64,000 bases of DNA from Streptomyces sp. NRRL S-455 (GCF_000717875.1 NZ_JOCT01000014.1:62001-126000); one strand, 5' to 3'; numbered from the stretch's first letter, positions 1-7,968 are shown. Translations and numbers: made by a program. Notes: generated by a model not told the origin, from the sequence alone.

Positions 1-218
1 CGGAGGAACAGTACGAGTTCCCCGGACTACGCGAGAAGGCCGGAGCGCGGCAGCTTGCCCTGATGGCCGCGGCTGTCCGTGCCGCCGAGGCCATGGCGCC
101 CACCCGCCCGCATCCGGGAGTGGAGACGGTGGCGGAGAACGTCGCCGTCGGCCCCGTGGCAGCCGTGATCGACCGGACTCGTGACGCCGTCCGCAAGGCG
201 ATGGGCAACGGCAGCTGA
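1..218 (+). CDS. C-terminal end of a hemerythrin-like (HHE domain) protein, partial
   Basis: The reading frame is open from the window edge to TGA at 216-218 and gives 71 residues. The Glu/Tyr-rich opening followed by a proline-rich APTRPHPG stretch and a DRTRDAVRKAMG helix resembles the C-terminal part of actinobacterial hemerythrin-type cation-binding proteins, which bind a di-iron centre and are often linked to oxygen, NO or metal stress. The iron-ligand helices would lie upstream, outside the window, so the assignment rests on the tail only. It sits next to a metal-handling patch, which fits but does not prove the role. Confidence 0.5.
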   Translation, partial: EEQYEFPGLREKAGARQLALMAAAVRAAEAMAPTRPHPGVETVAENVAVGPVAAVIDRTRDAVRKAMGNGS

Positions 219-751
219 TCAGGTCGGAACGGAGTGGCCCACACCCCCCGCGCCGACCCAGCGGGCCCACCGGCTGGCGTGAGCCAATCCCACCGACCGG
301 CGCCGATTGGGGTTTCCGCGCGGACGGCGCTCGACACCGGCCATCGTGCTGTCGGTCATCGGAGCACTGATCGTGCTTTCGTGCACGCGGTGACTGCCGA
401 GGGCGGGCCCGCCCTCGAATACCGCATAGCGGCGGTCCTCGACCGGGTCCGCTCGTCCGTCGCCGGCTGAGCTGCCCGGCGCTGGCGCAATCGGTCGCGA
501 TCAGACCTCGTTCGGGTGAAGCGGCGCTGCGTGTTCTGCGGACAGCGGCTGGCTACGGTGGCCTGGCCAGTGGGCTTCAGGACGTCCTCGGTATCGCCGT
601 TTTCATCCTTGTCCTGGTCTTCGCCTTCGGAGTGCTCGTCACCGGAGTGCGCGAGCGCGGTGGCCGGTCCTCGCCGACGCAATCCTGATGCTGAGGCGAC
701 CGAGGGCCGCCGGATCCAGTCCCCGGCGGCCCTGCTGGGGGGTGCGGCTGG
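219..751. other. Intergenic stretch without a supported gene
   Basis: About 530 bases follow the hemerythrin-like gene. Several overlapping open frames exist but none has a convincing start with a ribosome site and none resembles a known family. One frame ending at 686-688 encodes a strongly hydrophobic segment, DVLGIAVFILVLVFAFGVL, followed by a basic tail, as in a one-helix membrane protein. No ATG or GTG precedes it in a usable position, so it looks like a fragment or chance. Confidence 0.5.
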
Positions 752-1159
752 TCAGCCGAGGGACTGAATGAGGTCGTTGCACGCCTGCTCGCAGGAGCGG
801 CAGGCTTCGGCGCACAGGCGGCAGTGTTCGTGCATGTCGGCGTGCGCGGAGCATTCGTCGGCGCAGGCTTTGCAGGCTGTGGCGCACGCGGTGAGGATCG
901 CGCGGGTGATGTTGGCGTCGTAGCCGGTGTGGCGGGACAGGACGGACGCGGTGGTGTTGCAGATGTCGGCGCAGTCCATGTCGGTGCGGATGCACTTGGT
1001 GAGCTCACCGACCATGCCCTCGGACAGGCAGGCGTCCGCGCATGCCGTACACGCCTGGGCGCAGGCGATGCATTCCTCGACGCAGCGGGTCAGTTTGTCG
1101 CGGTCGACCTGGCCCAGGTCGGCCGGGTAGGTGGCGAGCATGTCCTTGACCGTTGTCAT
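752..1159 (-). CDS. Cys-rich four-helix-bundle copper-binding protein (DUF326 / copper-storage type)
   Basis: This 135-residue protein carries 18 cysteines in repeated CxxxC and CxxC spacing (for example at residues 26, 30, 33, 37, 40, 44 and 113, 116, 120, 123, 127). That is the hallmark of DUF326 four-helix bundles related to the Csp copper-storage proteins, whose cysteines line the inside of the bundle and hold many Cu(I) ions. There is no signal peptide, so a cytosolic store is likely. The start at 1159 is chosen because an AAGGAGG ribosome site lies just upstream; the frame is open further but lacks such a site. It lies downstream of the DUF4396 gene on the same strand and may share its metal-controlled promoter at 1921-1937. 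Copper binding is family knowledge, not shown here. Confidence 0.85.
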   Translation of the reverse strand: MTTVKDMLATYPADLGQVDRDKLTRCVEECIACAQACTACADACLSEGMVGELTKCIRTDMDCADICNTTASVLSRHTGYDANITRAILTACATACKACADECSAHADMHEHCRLCAEACRSCEQACNDLIQSLG

Positions 1160-1325
1160 CACCGGTCGCCTCCTTCGGATCGGTGCCGGAGGGCGGCGGG
1201 CCGGGACGGTCGCGCCTCTTCCACCTCCGGCCCTTGACGGGTTGGCCCTGGCCCGTGGGCGCAAACGCGGCCAGGGCACCCCTCTTCCGCCAGGGGTGCC
1301 CCGACCGCGTGGGCCTGCAGGTGCG

Positions 1326-1868
1326 TCAGTGGTAGGCGTGGACGACGGCGTGGCCCTTGCCGCGTCCGATCATCCACTTGTTGACCGGCGTGGTGATCAG
1401 GAAGGCGACCGCGAACCCGCCCAGCAGGGCCGACCAGAACAGCCCGTCGGACAGGTGGGCGTCCATCGCACCCGGAGTGAGGGCGATGATGGCGTTGTCG
1501 ACGAACTCCATGACGGCGATCGAGACGGTGTCCGCGGCCAGCGCGACCTTGATCGCCGACTTGAGGGGCAGGCCGGCCCGGACCACCGCGAACAGGGTGA
1601 ACGAGTAGCCGAACAGGAACGCCAGCGCGATCGCCAGGACCATGGTGGGCACGTTGCCCCACAGCAACGCGGTGCCGATCACCATGCCGAGGATCTCGCC
1701 GATGGCGCAGCCCGTCAGGCAGTGCAGCGTCGCCTTCACCGCCGTGGCCCAGGACGCCCCCGCATGGGCGGCACGGTCAGCCGTCCGACCGGTGTGACCG
1801 TGAGCTTCGTGCGCGGCGTGGTCGTGCGGGGTGCCGGTGTTGTGAGCGCTGTGGTCCATGACCTTCAT
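1326..1868 (-). CDS. His-rich DUF4396 membrane protein
   Basis: About 180 residues. The N-terminal 35 residues are rich in His (MDHSAH, PHDHAAHEAHGH), a probable metal-binding tail. Four hydrophobic helices follow, with a CLTGC motif near the first and a Met/Glu/Asp-containing segment (VMEFVDN) in the third. This pattern matches the DUF4396 family, often found next to copper and other metal genes, with no settled biochemical function. In-frame ATGs lie at 1874, 1868 and 1859; 1868 is preferred because a GGGA sits at reasonable spacing. The gene lies directly behind the CsoR-type palindrome at 1921-1937 and about 170 bp ahead of the DUF326 gene, so metal-dependent joint expression is inferred. 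Confidence 0.75.
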   Translation of the reverse strand: MKVMDHSAHNTGTPHDHAAHEAHGHTGRTADRAAHAGASWATAVKATLHCLTGCAIGEILGMVIGTALLWGNVPTMVLAIALAFLFGYSFTLFAVVRAGLPLKSAIKVALAADTVSIAVMEFVDNAIIALTPGAMDAHLSDGLFWSALLGGFAVAFLITTPVNKWMIGRGKGHAVVHAYH

Positions 1869-1920
1869 CCCCATTCCCGTCCGACGAGGTGCCCGTTCCC
1901 GGGGCTGCCATCTCAACCAT

Positions 1921-1937
1921 ATACCCTGGGGGGGTAT
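1921..1937. promoter_or_regulatory. CsoR-type operator
   Basis: ATACCCTGGGGGGGTAT is an interrupted palindrome with arms ATACCC and GGGTAT. It has the AT-flanked, G-tract form of actinobacterial CsoR (copper-sensing repressor) operators. It lies about 50 bp upstream of the DUF4396 start, and a TATATG element just downstream on the minus strand could be the -10 box. No csoR gene is in the window, so the repressor would act in trans. Confidence 0.7.
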
Positions 1938-2006
1938 TTCTCCACCGTCGGACACCGCATCGGCGGCGTCCGGCGGTAGAGGGTCGACGGCAGAGGGGTG
2001 CTTCAG

Positions 2007-4328
2007 TCAGTGACTGTCGCAGCACCCGTCGTCGTGGCCGGAGCCGTGGGTGAGTGGCAGTGTCTTCAGCGGGCGGCTCTGGACCGGGGCGGGTGTGGCC
2101 AGGGCGCCGCGCTTGACGCGCACGGGCTGGTCGCCTGCGCAGCCGGGGCAGCAGCCACCGGCGGCATCCGCAGTTGCCGGTGTCTTCCGGCCGCCCTCGG
2201 CTGCTTGTCCGGTACGCGGGGTGATCGCCAGTAGCGGGCGTTCGGCCGGGCTGGTTGCGGTGGTGGCGGGCTCGGTCGCGCAGTCGTCGCAGCAGCGGTC
2301 GTCGGTCTGGCTGGTGTCGCCGCCCGGGGCGACCGCCGCTGTGGTCTGCTGCGGTGCGGGGCGGGCGGGGACGGGCTGGTGCGCGGTCGTGGCGAGGGCA
2401 GTGGCGCCCGGCAGTGGGGTGTCCTTGGCGGCGCGGACCGCGTTGGCGATGACCAGGACCTCTGCGAGTTCGTGGAGGAACACCACGGTGGCCAGGCCCA
2501 CGACGCCGAGGGCGGCCAGCGGGATCAGGACGGTGATGATGGCCAGGGACATGCCGATGTTCTGCAGCATGATGGTGCGCGAGCGGCGGGCGTGGCGCAG
2601 TAGCTGAGGCAGGTGGCGCAGGTCCTCGCCCATCAGCGCGGCGTCGGCGGTCTCGATCGCGACGTCGGCGCCCATGGCGCCCATGGCTATGCCGACGTCC
2701 GCGGTGGCCAGGGCGGGGGCGTCGTTGATGCCGTCGCCGACCATGGCCACACCGCCCCGGCCGCCCTGGGCGCGCAGCTCGGTGACGATCTGGGCCTTGT
2801 CCTCGGGCCGCAGATCGGCGCGGACGTCGTCGATCCCGGCCGTGGTGGCGAGGGTTTGGGCGGTGCGGGCGTTGTCGCCGGTGAGCATGGCCACCTTGAC
2901 GCCGAGGCGGTGGAGTTCGCGTATGGTCTCGACGGCTTCGGGGCGCAGTTCGTCGCGTACCGCGATGGCGCCGAGCAGGACGTCGTCGCGCTCGACGAGG
3001 ACGACGGTCGCTCCCTCGTCCTGCAGGCGCTCCACCTCCGCCGCGAGGGAGGCGGGTTCGATGAAGCCGGGGCGGCCGAGCCGCACGGGCGTCCCGTCGG
3101 CGTCGCCGCGCAGCCCCTGCCCGACGACCGCCGTGACCTCGGCGGCCTCGGGCACCTGGTCGGCCGCGGCGATGATCGCGGCGGCGAGGGGGTGCTCGCT
3201 GCGTGCTTCCAGGGCGGCGGCCAGTCGCAGCACCTGCGCCTCGGTCGCGCCGTTGGCGGTGAGGGTGCCGATGACGCGCGGCTCGTTGCGGGTCAGGGTG
3301 CCGGTCTTGTCCAGCGCCACGGTGCGTACGGTGCCGAGCTGTTCGAGGGCGAGGCCGCCCTTGACCAGGGCGCCGGTGCGGCTGGCCGCGCCGACGGCGG
3401 CGACGACGGTGAGCGGCACGGCGATGGCCAGCGCGCAGGGCGAGGCCGCCACCAGCACGACCAGGGCCCGCTCCAGCCACAGCAGCGGATCGCCGAGGAT
3501 CGTGCCGAGTCCGGCGATCAGGATGGACAGGATCATGATGCCCGGCACCAGGGGCCTGGCGAGCCGGTCGGCCAGGCGCTGGCCGGAACCCTTGCGTTCC
3601 TGGGCCTCTTCGACGATGTGCACGATGCGGGCCAGGGAGCTGTCCTTGGCCAGGGCGGTGACCTCGACCTCGATCGCGCCGCCGCCGTTGATAGCGCCCG
3701 CGTGCACCGGCTCGCCGACGCCTGCCTCGACGGGCATCGACTCGCCGGTGATGGCGGACAGGTCCAGACTGGTGCGTCCCGAGCGGATGACGCCGTCGGT
3801 GGCGGCCCGCTGCCCGGGCCGCAGCAGCATCACATCGCCCAGCACCAGCTCGTCCGGTGCGAGCTGCACCTCGCGGCCACCGCGGAGGACGGAGGCGGTG
3901 TCGGGGACCAGGTTTAGCAGCGCGCGCAGGCCCTGCCGGGTGCGGACGACCGCGTAGTGCTCGAGCCCCTCGGCGATGGAGAAGAGCACGCCGAGCATGG
4001 CGGCCTCGAAGAACTGACCGAGCGCCACCGCGCCGACCGCGGCGATGGTCATCAGCGTGCCGACGCCCACGTGCCGGTGGGTGAACAGGTTGCGGACGGC
4101 CGCCGGGACGAAGGTGGAGGCGCCGACCGCGACCGCGGCCGGCTCAAGGACCGTCTCCGGGGTCTCGGCGCCGGCGCGGCCGGTCAGCCATGCGGCCAAC
4201 AGCAGCACGCCGGCCACTACGGCGAACTGCAGCTCACGTACGTGCCACAGCCGCCGGGGGCTCTGGTCGCGCTCCTCGGTTCCGGCAGTGGCGTTCGCCT
4301 CGGCCGGCGCGCAGCACTCCGCACCCAT
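2007..4328 (-). CDS. P1B-type heavy-metal-transporting ATPase, probably P1B-4 (Co/Zn/Cd) class
   Basis: 773 residues. Landmarks are the TGES actuator loop (194-197), the SPC transmembrane metal motif (296-298), the DKTGTLT phosphorylation site (340-346), the SEHP motif (377-380), TGDN (483-486) and GDGINDAP (531-538). SPC rather than CPC, the lack of an N-terminal HMA domain, and the HE-containing motif in a late helix (VVFLHELAEVLV) fit the P1B-4 (CtpD/CoaT) class, which exports Co2+, Zn2+, Cd2+ or Fe2+. An unusual tail (637-773) carries CCDDC, CCPGC and CCDSH clusters, and the N-terminus has another CC. It follows the ArsR-type repressor by 24 bp and should form an operon with it. The transported ion cannot be read from the sequence alone. 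Confidence 0.9.
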   Translation of the reverse strand: MGAECCAPAEANATAGTEERDQSPRRLWHVRELQFAVVAGVLLLAAWLTGRAGAETPETVLEPAAVAVGASTFVPAAVRNLFTHRHVGVGTLMTIAAVGAVALGQFFEAAMLGVLFSIAEGLEHYAVVRTRQGLRALLNLVPDTASVLRGGREVQLAPDELVLGDVMLLRPGQRAATDGVIRSGRTSLDLSAITGESMPVEAGVGEPVHAGAINGGGAIEVEVTALAKDSSLARIVHIVEEAQERKGSGQRLADRLARPLVPGIMILSILIAGLGTILGDPLLWLERALVVLVAASPCALAIAVPLTVVAAVGAASRTGALVKGGLALEQLGTVRTVALDKTGTLTRNEPRVIGTLTANGATEAQVLRLAAALEARSEHPLAAAIIAAADQVPEAAEVTAVVGQGLRGDADGTPVRLGRPGFIEPASLAAEVERLQDEGATVVLVERDDVLLGAIAVRDELRPEAVETIRELHRLGVKVAMLTGDNARTAQTLATTAGIDDVRADLRPEDKAQIVTELRAQGGRGGVAMVGDGINDAPALATADVGIAMGAMGADVAIETADAALMGEDLRHLPQLLRHARRSRTIMLQNIGMSLAIITVLIPLAALGVVGLATVVFLHELAEVLVIANAVRAAKDTPLPGATALATTAHQPVPARPAPQQTTAAVAPGGDTSQTDDRCCDDCATEPATTATSPAERPLLAITPRTGQAAEGGRKTPATADAAGGCCPGCAGDQPVRVKRGALATPAPVQSRPLKTLPLTHGSGHDDGCCDSH

Positions 4329-4352
4329 CGAGATCCCCTTCCCTCGTTCGTC

Positions 4353-4727
4353 CTAGATCTCTATGGCGGTATGGACGTCGTCGCCGAGAAGCACGGCCAC
4401 CAGAGCCCGGCCCCGCTCGGTGAGTGCGTACATCACCAGCCGCCCGTCCCGGCGGGAGGTGGCAAGCCCCGCATTGCGCAGCTGCCGTACGTGGTGGGAG
4501 ACGAGGTTCTGCGCCTGCCCGACGATCCACGCCAGGTCGCACACACACAGCTCGTCACCGGCCGCCAGTGCCGCGGCCACCTTCAACCGCGTCGGGTCAG
4601 CCATCCCCTTGGCCGCCGACGCGGCGGGTTCCACCACGGCGAGCGACGGCAACCGCCCGCGGATCTCCTCCGCGCGGGGAAGGTCAAGGCAGAGCAGGTC
4701 GCAGGCGTCGACACGTTCTTCGGTCAT
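4353..4727 (-). CDS. ArsR/SmtB-family metal-sensing repressor (CmtR/CadC-like)
   Basis: 124 residues with a winged helix-turn-helix. The ELCVCDL motif before the recognition helix is the cysteine pair used for Cd/Pb/Zn sensing in CadC/CmtR-type members, and two further cysteines near the N-terminus (VDACDLLCLDLP) could complete a thiolate site. Family members repress the adjacent efflux gene until metal binds; here that is the P1B ATPase just downstream on the same strand. The start is fixed by a palindromic operator that overlaps the initiation codon and by a -10-like TAGGAT lying 6 bases before the ATG, which implies a leaderless mRNA. Confidence 0.88.
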   Translation of the reverse strand: MTEERVDACDLLCLDLPRAEEIRGRLPSLAVVEPAASAAKGMADPTRLKVAAALAAGDELCVCDLAWIVGQAQNLVSHHVRQLRNAGLATSRRDGRLVMYALTERGRALVAVLLGDDVHTAIEI

Positions 4728-4753
4728 ATCAATATCCTAATGCTCATTGATAT
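4726..4753 (-). promoter_or_regulatory. ArsR-type operator and leaderless promoter
   Basis: The arms ATATCAAT (4726-4733) and ATTGATAT (4746-4753) form a perfect inverted repeat with a 12-base spacer. The spacer holds a minus-strand TAGGAT -10 box (4734-4739). The inner arm overlaps the repressor's ATG, so a bound dimer would block both the polymerase and the start site. This is the expected arrangement for autoregulation of an ArsR-type metal operon. Confidence 0.75.
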
Positions 4754-5148
4754 GTCGGCGCAGCCGACCATCGCCAGTACGGCAAGGGGCACAGCCAGAA
4801 GAACGGTACGGCGCGGTGTCCGTGCCGTGCGGCCGGCAAGTCTCCTACGAGGGAAAGACACAGCTTGTCCACCATGTGGTGTTCAGGTTGCCGGTCGGTG
4901 AGATTCCGGAGGGCTTCCAGGTGCGTCATGCCGATCCTCGGGAACGGCACTTTACGCTTTGCTGCAACCCGGACCACCTGGAAGCCGCGCCGAAGAAGGA
5001 AGCTCTGAGGACGCACCGTCCCCACGTCCCACGCGTACCAGCCGGAGAACTCGTGTCTGGATCCCCGAGGGTTCCGGCAGTGCCGGACGTCCCGAACCGA
5101 GAGGGTCAAGAGCCGTCGGGTTCCCCCGGGCCGTGTGAGATTTCGTGA
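4754..5148 (+). pseudogene. Frameshifted, 5'-truncated HNH endonuclease remnant
   Basis: Frame 2 (4754-4806) reads GAADHRQYGKGHSQKNG and frame 1 (4807 on) continues YGAVSVPCGRQ, then a VHHVVFRLPVGEIPEG block, then HAD...CCNPDHLEA. Joined with one missing base near 4806, this matches the usual HNH/homing endonuclease layout: a GYG strand, HRvayel.vGpIPeG, a histidine, then CvNPdHLe. The conserved N-terminal CWlWtG stretch is missing because the 5' part abuts the ArsR operator. No intact start or ribosome site is seen. Such free-standing HNH enzymes usually travel with phages or mobile elements, so this is probably the scar of an old insertion. A shorter gene starting within the second frame cannot be fully excluded. 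Confidence 0.65.
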
Positions 5149-5168
5149 TACGTGAGAGGGTCTGAGGC

Positions 5169-6476
5169 GTGAGTGAGACACCGTCGAACACCCTGCAATA
5201 CCGCTTTGACGGGCCAGAAGAGGCTCCGGTCCTGATCCTGGGCCCCTCCCTCGGTACCACATGGCACATGTGGGACCGCCAGATCCCCGAGCTGACCAAG
5301 CAGTGGCGCGTGTTCCGGTTCGACCTGCCGGGGCACGGCGGCGCGCCCGCCTACCCGGCGGGGTCGGTCACCGACCTCGCCACCCGGCTGCTGACCACCC
5401 TCGAAGGGCTCGGCGTCCACCGCTTCGGCTACGCGGGCTGCGCGCTCGGCGGCGCCGTCGGTATCGAGCTGGCCCTGCGCCACCCCGAGCGGCTCGCCTC
5501 CCTCGCGCTGATCGCCGCCTCACCCCGGTTCGGCTCGGCCGACGAGTTCCGGCAACGAGGCGTGATCGTCCGCACCAACGGCCTCGACCCCATCGCCCGT
5601 ACCGCGCCCGAGCGCTGGTTCACCGGCGGGTTCGCCGCCGCCCAGCCGGCGATCACCGAGTGGGCCGTGCAGATGGTGCGCACCACCGACCCCGGCTGCT
5701 ACATCGCCGCCTGCGAGGCGCTCGCCTCGTTCGACGTCCGGGCCGAACTCGGCCGTGTCGGCGTGCCGACCCTGGTTCTCGTCGGCTCGGACGACCAGGT
5801 CACCGGCCCCGCCGAGGCCCGCACCCTGGTCGCCGGGATCCCGGACGCCCGCCTCGCCGTCGTACCCGGCGCCTCCCACCTGGTGCCCGTGGAGCAGCCC
5901 GCGGCGGTCACCGACCTCCTGGTGCGGCACTTCTCCACCGCCTGGCAGCCCGCCTTCGAGACCTCCACCGGCCAGACGGCCCTGCCCGCGGCCCATGTCA
6001 AGCCGGTCCTGTCGCCCGCCGCGCCGCAGCCCCCGCAGACCGGGCCCGTCGGCGAGATCGCCCCGGCGGCCGTGCCGCCCCAGGCTCAGGGGCGGCCCGA
6101 CCCCTACGACGCCGGGCTCAAGGTGCGCCGCGAGGTGCTGGGCGACGCGCACGTCGACCAGGAGCTGGCGCGGGCCGACGACTTCTCCGGGGACTTCCAG
6201 GAGTTCCTCACCCGCTACACCTGGGGCGAGATCTGGGACCGTCCCGGTCTGGACCGGCGGACCCGCAGCTGTGTCACCCTCACCGCGCTGGTCGCCGGCG
6301 GTCACCTGGACGAGCTGGCCGGCCACACCAGAGCCGCCCTGCGCAACGGCCTCACCCCGGCCGAGATCAAGGAGGTGCTGCTCCAGGCGGCGGTCTACTG
6401 CGGCATGCCCGCGGCGAACAGCGCGTTCAAGGTCGCCCAGCAGGTCATCCGCGAGGAGACCACCCCCCAGGAGTGA
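5169..6476 (+). CDS. pcaL: Fused 3-oxoadipate enol-lactonase / 4-carboxymuconolactone decarboxylase (PcaL type)
   Basis: 435 residues. Residues 1-265 form an alpha/beta-hydrolase domain like PcaD and residues about 310-435 a carboxymuconolactone decarboxylase domain like PcaC (GHLDELAGH and a conserved YCGMPAANSAF stretch), joined by a Pro/Ala-rich linker. In the protocatechuate branch of the beta-ketoadipate pathway these activities convert 4-carboxymuconolactone to 3-oxoadipate. The nucleophile elbow reads G-C-A-L-G-G at 90-95, where G-x-S-x-G is expected: alanine 92 occupies the serine position and Cys 91 precedes it. The later Asp (GSDDQV) and His (GASHLVP) are present. No other pca genes are in the window. 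The GTG start is followed by a plausible MSETPS beginning. Confidence 0.85.
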   Translation: MSETPSNTLQYRFDGPEEAPVLILGPSLGTTWHMWDRQIPELTKQWRVFRFDLPGHGGAPAYPAGSVTDLATRLLTTLEGLGVHRFGYAGCALGGAVGIELALRHPERLASLALIAASPRFGSADEFRQRGVIVRTNGLDPIARTAPERWFTGGFAAAQPAITEWAVQMVRTTDPGCYIAACEALASFDVRAELGRVGVPTLVLVGSDDQVTGPAEARTLVAGIPDARLAVVPGASHLVPVEQPAAVTDLLVRHFSTAWQPAFETSTGQTALPAAHVKPVLSPAAPQPPQTGPVGEIAPAAVPPQAQGRPDPYDAGLKVRREVLGDAHVDQELARADDFSGDFQEFLTRYTWGEIWDRPGLDRRTRSCVTLTALVAGGHLDELAGHTRAALRNGLTPAEIKEVLLQAAVYCGMPAANSAFKVAQQVIREETTPQE

Positions 6477-6508
6477 GTCCGCGGGGGAGCGCGGGGAAGG
6501 ATGGACGC

Positions 6509-7144
6509 ATGAAGCTCACGAAGATGTCGCACGCCTGCGTCCGCCTCGAGAAGGACGGCCGGACCCTCGTCCTGGACCCCGGCGGGTTCAGCGAGGAGGA
6601 CGCCGCGCTCGGCGCGGACGCGATCCTGGTCACCCACGAGCACCCCGACCACTTCGACGAGTTCCGGCTGCGCGCCGCCATGGAGAACAACCCGGCCGCC
6701 GAGATCTGGACCCTCACGTCCGTCGCGGAGAAGATCTCCTCGGCGTTCCCCGGCCGCGTGCACACCGTCGGCCACGGCGACGCCTTCACCGCCGCCGGTT
6801 TCGACGTCCAGGTCCACGGCGAGCTCCACGCGGTGATCCACCCGGACATCCCGCGCATCACCAACGTCGGATACCTCGTCGACGGCGGGAAGGTCTTCCA
6901 CCCCGGCGACGCCCTCACCGTCCCGGATCACCCCGTGGAGACGCTGATGCTTCCCGTCATGGCCCCCTGGAGCAAGATCTCCGAGGTCATCGACTACGTC
7001 CGCGAAGTGAGGCCGCGGCGCGCCTACGACGTCCACGACGCCCTGCTCACCGACCTGGCCCGCCCGATCTACGACCGCCAGATCGGGCAGCTCGGCGGCT
7101 CGGAGCACCTGCGGCTCACCCCGGGGACGTCGGCGGACCTCTGA
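6509..7144 (+). CDS. MBL-fold metal-dependent hydrolase (UPF0173/UlaG-like)
   Basis: 211 residues of metallo-beta-lactamase fold. The HEHPDH signature (THEHPDHFDE) supplies the usual two-metal ligands, with further His/Asp at GELHAVIHPD and HPGDAL. It resembles the small UPF0173/YtkL-like subgroup, whose natural substrates are mostly unknown. The gene begins 32 bp after pcaL at an ATG preceded by a GGGGAAGG ribosome site and may be cotranscribed with it. No signal peptide is visible, so it is cytosolic. Confidence 0.82.
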   Translation: MKLTKMSHACVRLEKDGRTLVLDPGGFSEEDAALGADAILVTHEHPDHFDEFRLRAAMENNPAAEIWTLTSVAEKISSAFPGRVHTVGHGDAFTAAGFDVQVHGELHAVIHPDIPRITNVGYLVDGGKVFHPGDALTVPDHPVETLMLPVMAPWSKISEVIDYVREVRPRRAYDVHDALLTDLARPIYDRQIGQLGGSEHLRLTPGTSADL

Positions 7145-7188
7145 CACCGGGACCGGCGTTGTCAGACCCGCCGGGTAGGTTGTGGGGC

Positions 7189-7968
7189 ATGCGCATCGCG
7201 ACCTGGAACGTGAACTCGATCACCGCCCGCCTGCCCAGGCTCCTCGCCTGGCTGGAGAGCAGCGGCACGGACGTGCTGTGCCTGCAGGAGGCCAAGGTCG
7301 CCGAGGAACAGTTCCCGTCCGAGCAGCTGCGCGAGCTGGGCTACGAGTCGGCGGTCCACGCGACCGGCCGGTGGAACGGTGTGGCGGTGCTGTCCCGCGT
7401 CGGCATCGAGGACGTGGTCAAGGGCCTGCCCGGCGACCCCGGGTTCGACGGCTCGGTCGAGCCCCGCGCCATCTCGGCGACCTGCGGCCCGCTCCGCGTC
7501 TGGTCGGTGTACGTGCCGAACGGCCGTGAGGTGGACCACCCGCACTACGCCTACAAGCTCCAGTGGTTCGAGGCGCTGAAGGCGGCCGTCGCCGGTGACG
7601 CGGCCGGCAGCCGCCCCTTCGCGGTGATGGGTGACTACAACGTGGCGCCGACGGACGAGGACGTCTTCGACCCCGCCTTCTTCGAGGGCTCCACCCACGT
7701 CACCCCGGCCGAGCGCGCCGCCCTGGCCTCCCTGCGCGAGGCGGGCCTGTCGGACGTGGTCCCGCGGCCCCTCAAGTACGAGCACCCGTTCACGTACTGG
7801 GACTACCGCCAGCTCTGTTTCCCGAAGAACCGCGGCATGCGCATCGACCTGGTGTACGCGAACGAGCCGTTCACGAAGGCGGTCGAGGACGCGTACGTGG
7901 ACCGCGAGGAGCGCAAGGGCAAGGGGGCCTCGGACCACGCGCCGGTGGTCGTCGACCTGGACGTGTAG
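7189..7968 (+). CDS. xthA: Exodeoxyribonuclease III (AP endonuclease family)
   Basis: 259 residues of the exonuclease/endonuclease/phosphatase fold. The opening MRIATWNVNSI, the metal-binding Glu in LCLQEAKV, the catalytic GDYNVAP and the closing SDHAPVVVDL are the family's conserved blocks. ExoIII-type enzymes cleave at abasic sites and remove 3' blocks during base-excision repair, working on duplex DNA in the cytosol. The length matches the usual bacterial size. It is followed by a strong bidirectional hairpin before a convergent gene. Confidence 0.93.
   Translation: MRIATWNVNSITARLPRLLAWLESSGTDVLCLQEAKVAEEQFPSEQLRELGYESAVHATGRWNGVAVLSRVGIEDVVKGLPGDPGFDGSVEPRAISATCGPLRVWSVYVPNGREVDHPHYAYKLQWFEALKAAVAGDAAGSRPFAVMGDYNVAPTDEDVFDPAFFEGSTHVTPAERAALASLREAGLSDVVPRPLKYEHPFTYWDYRQLCFPKNRGMRIDLVYANEPFTKAVEDAYVDREERKGKGASDHAPVVVDLDV

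Noticed and set aside
234..470. Short plus-strand frame after the hemerythrin-like gene
   Set aside because: No ribosome site at the start, no homology pattern and irregular codon bias.
1777..3480. Minus-strand open frame inside the P-type ATPase region
   Set aside because: Arg/Pro-rich frame shadow of the ATPase gene with no family signal.
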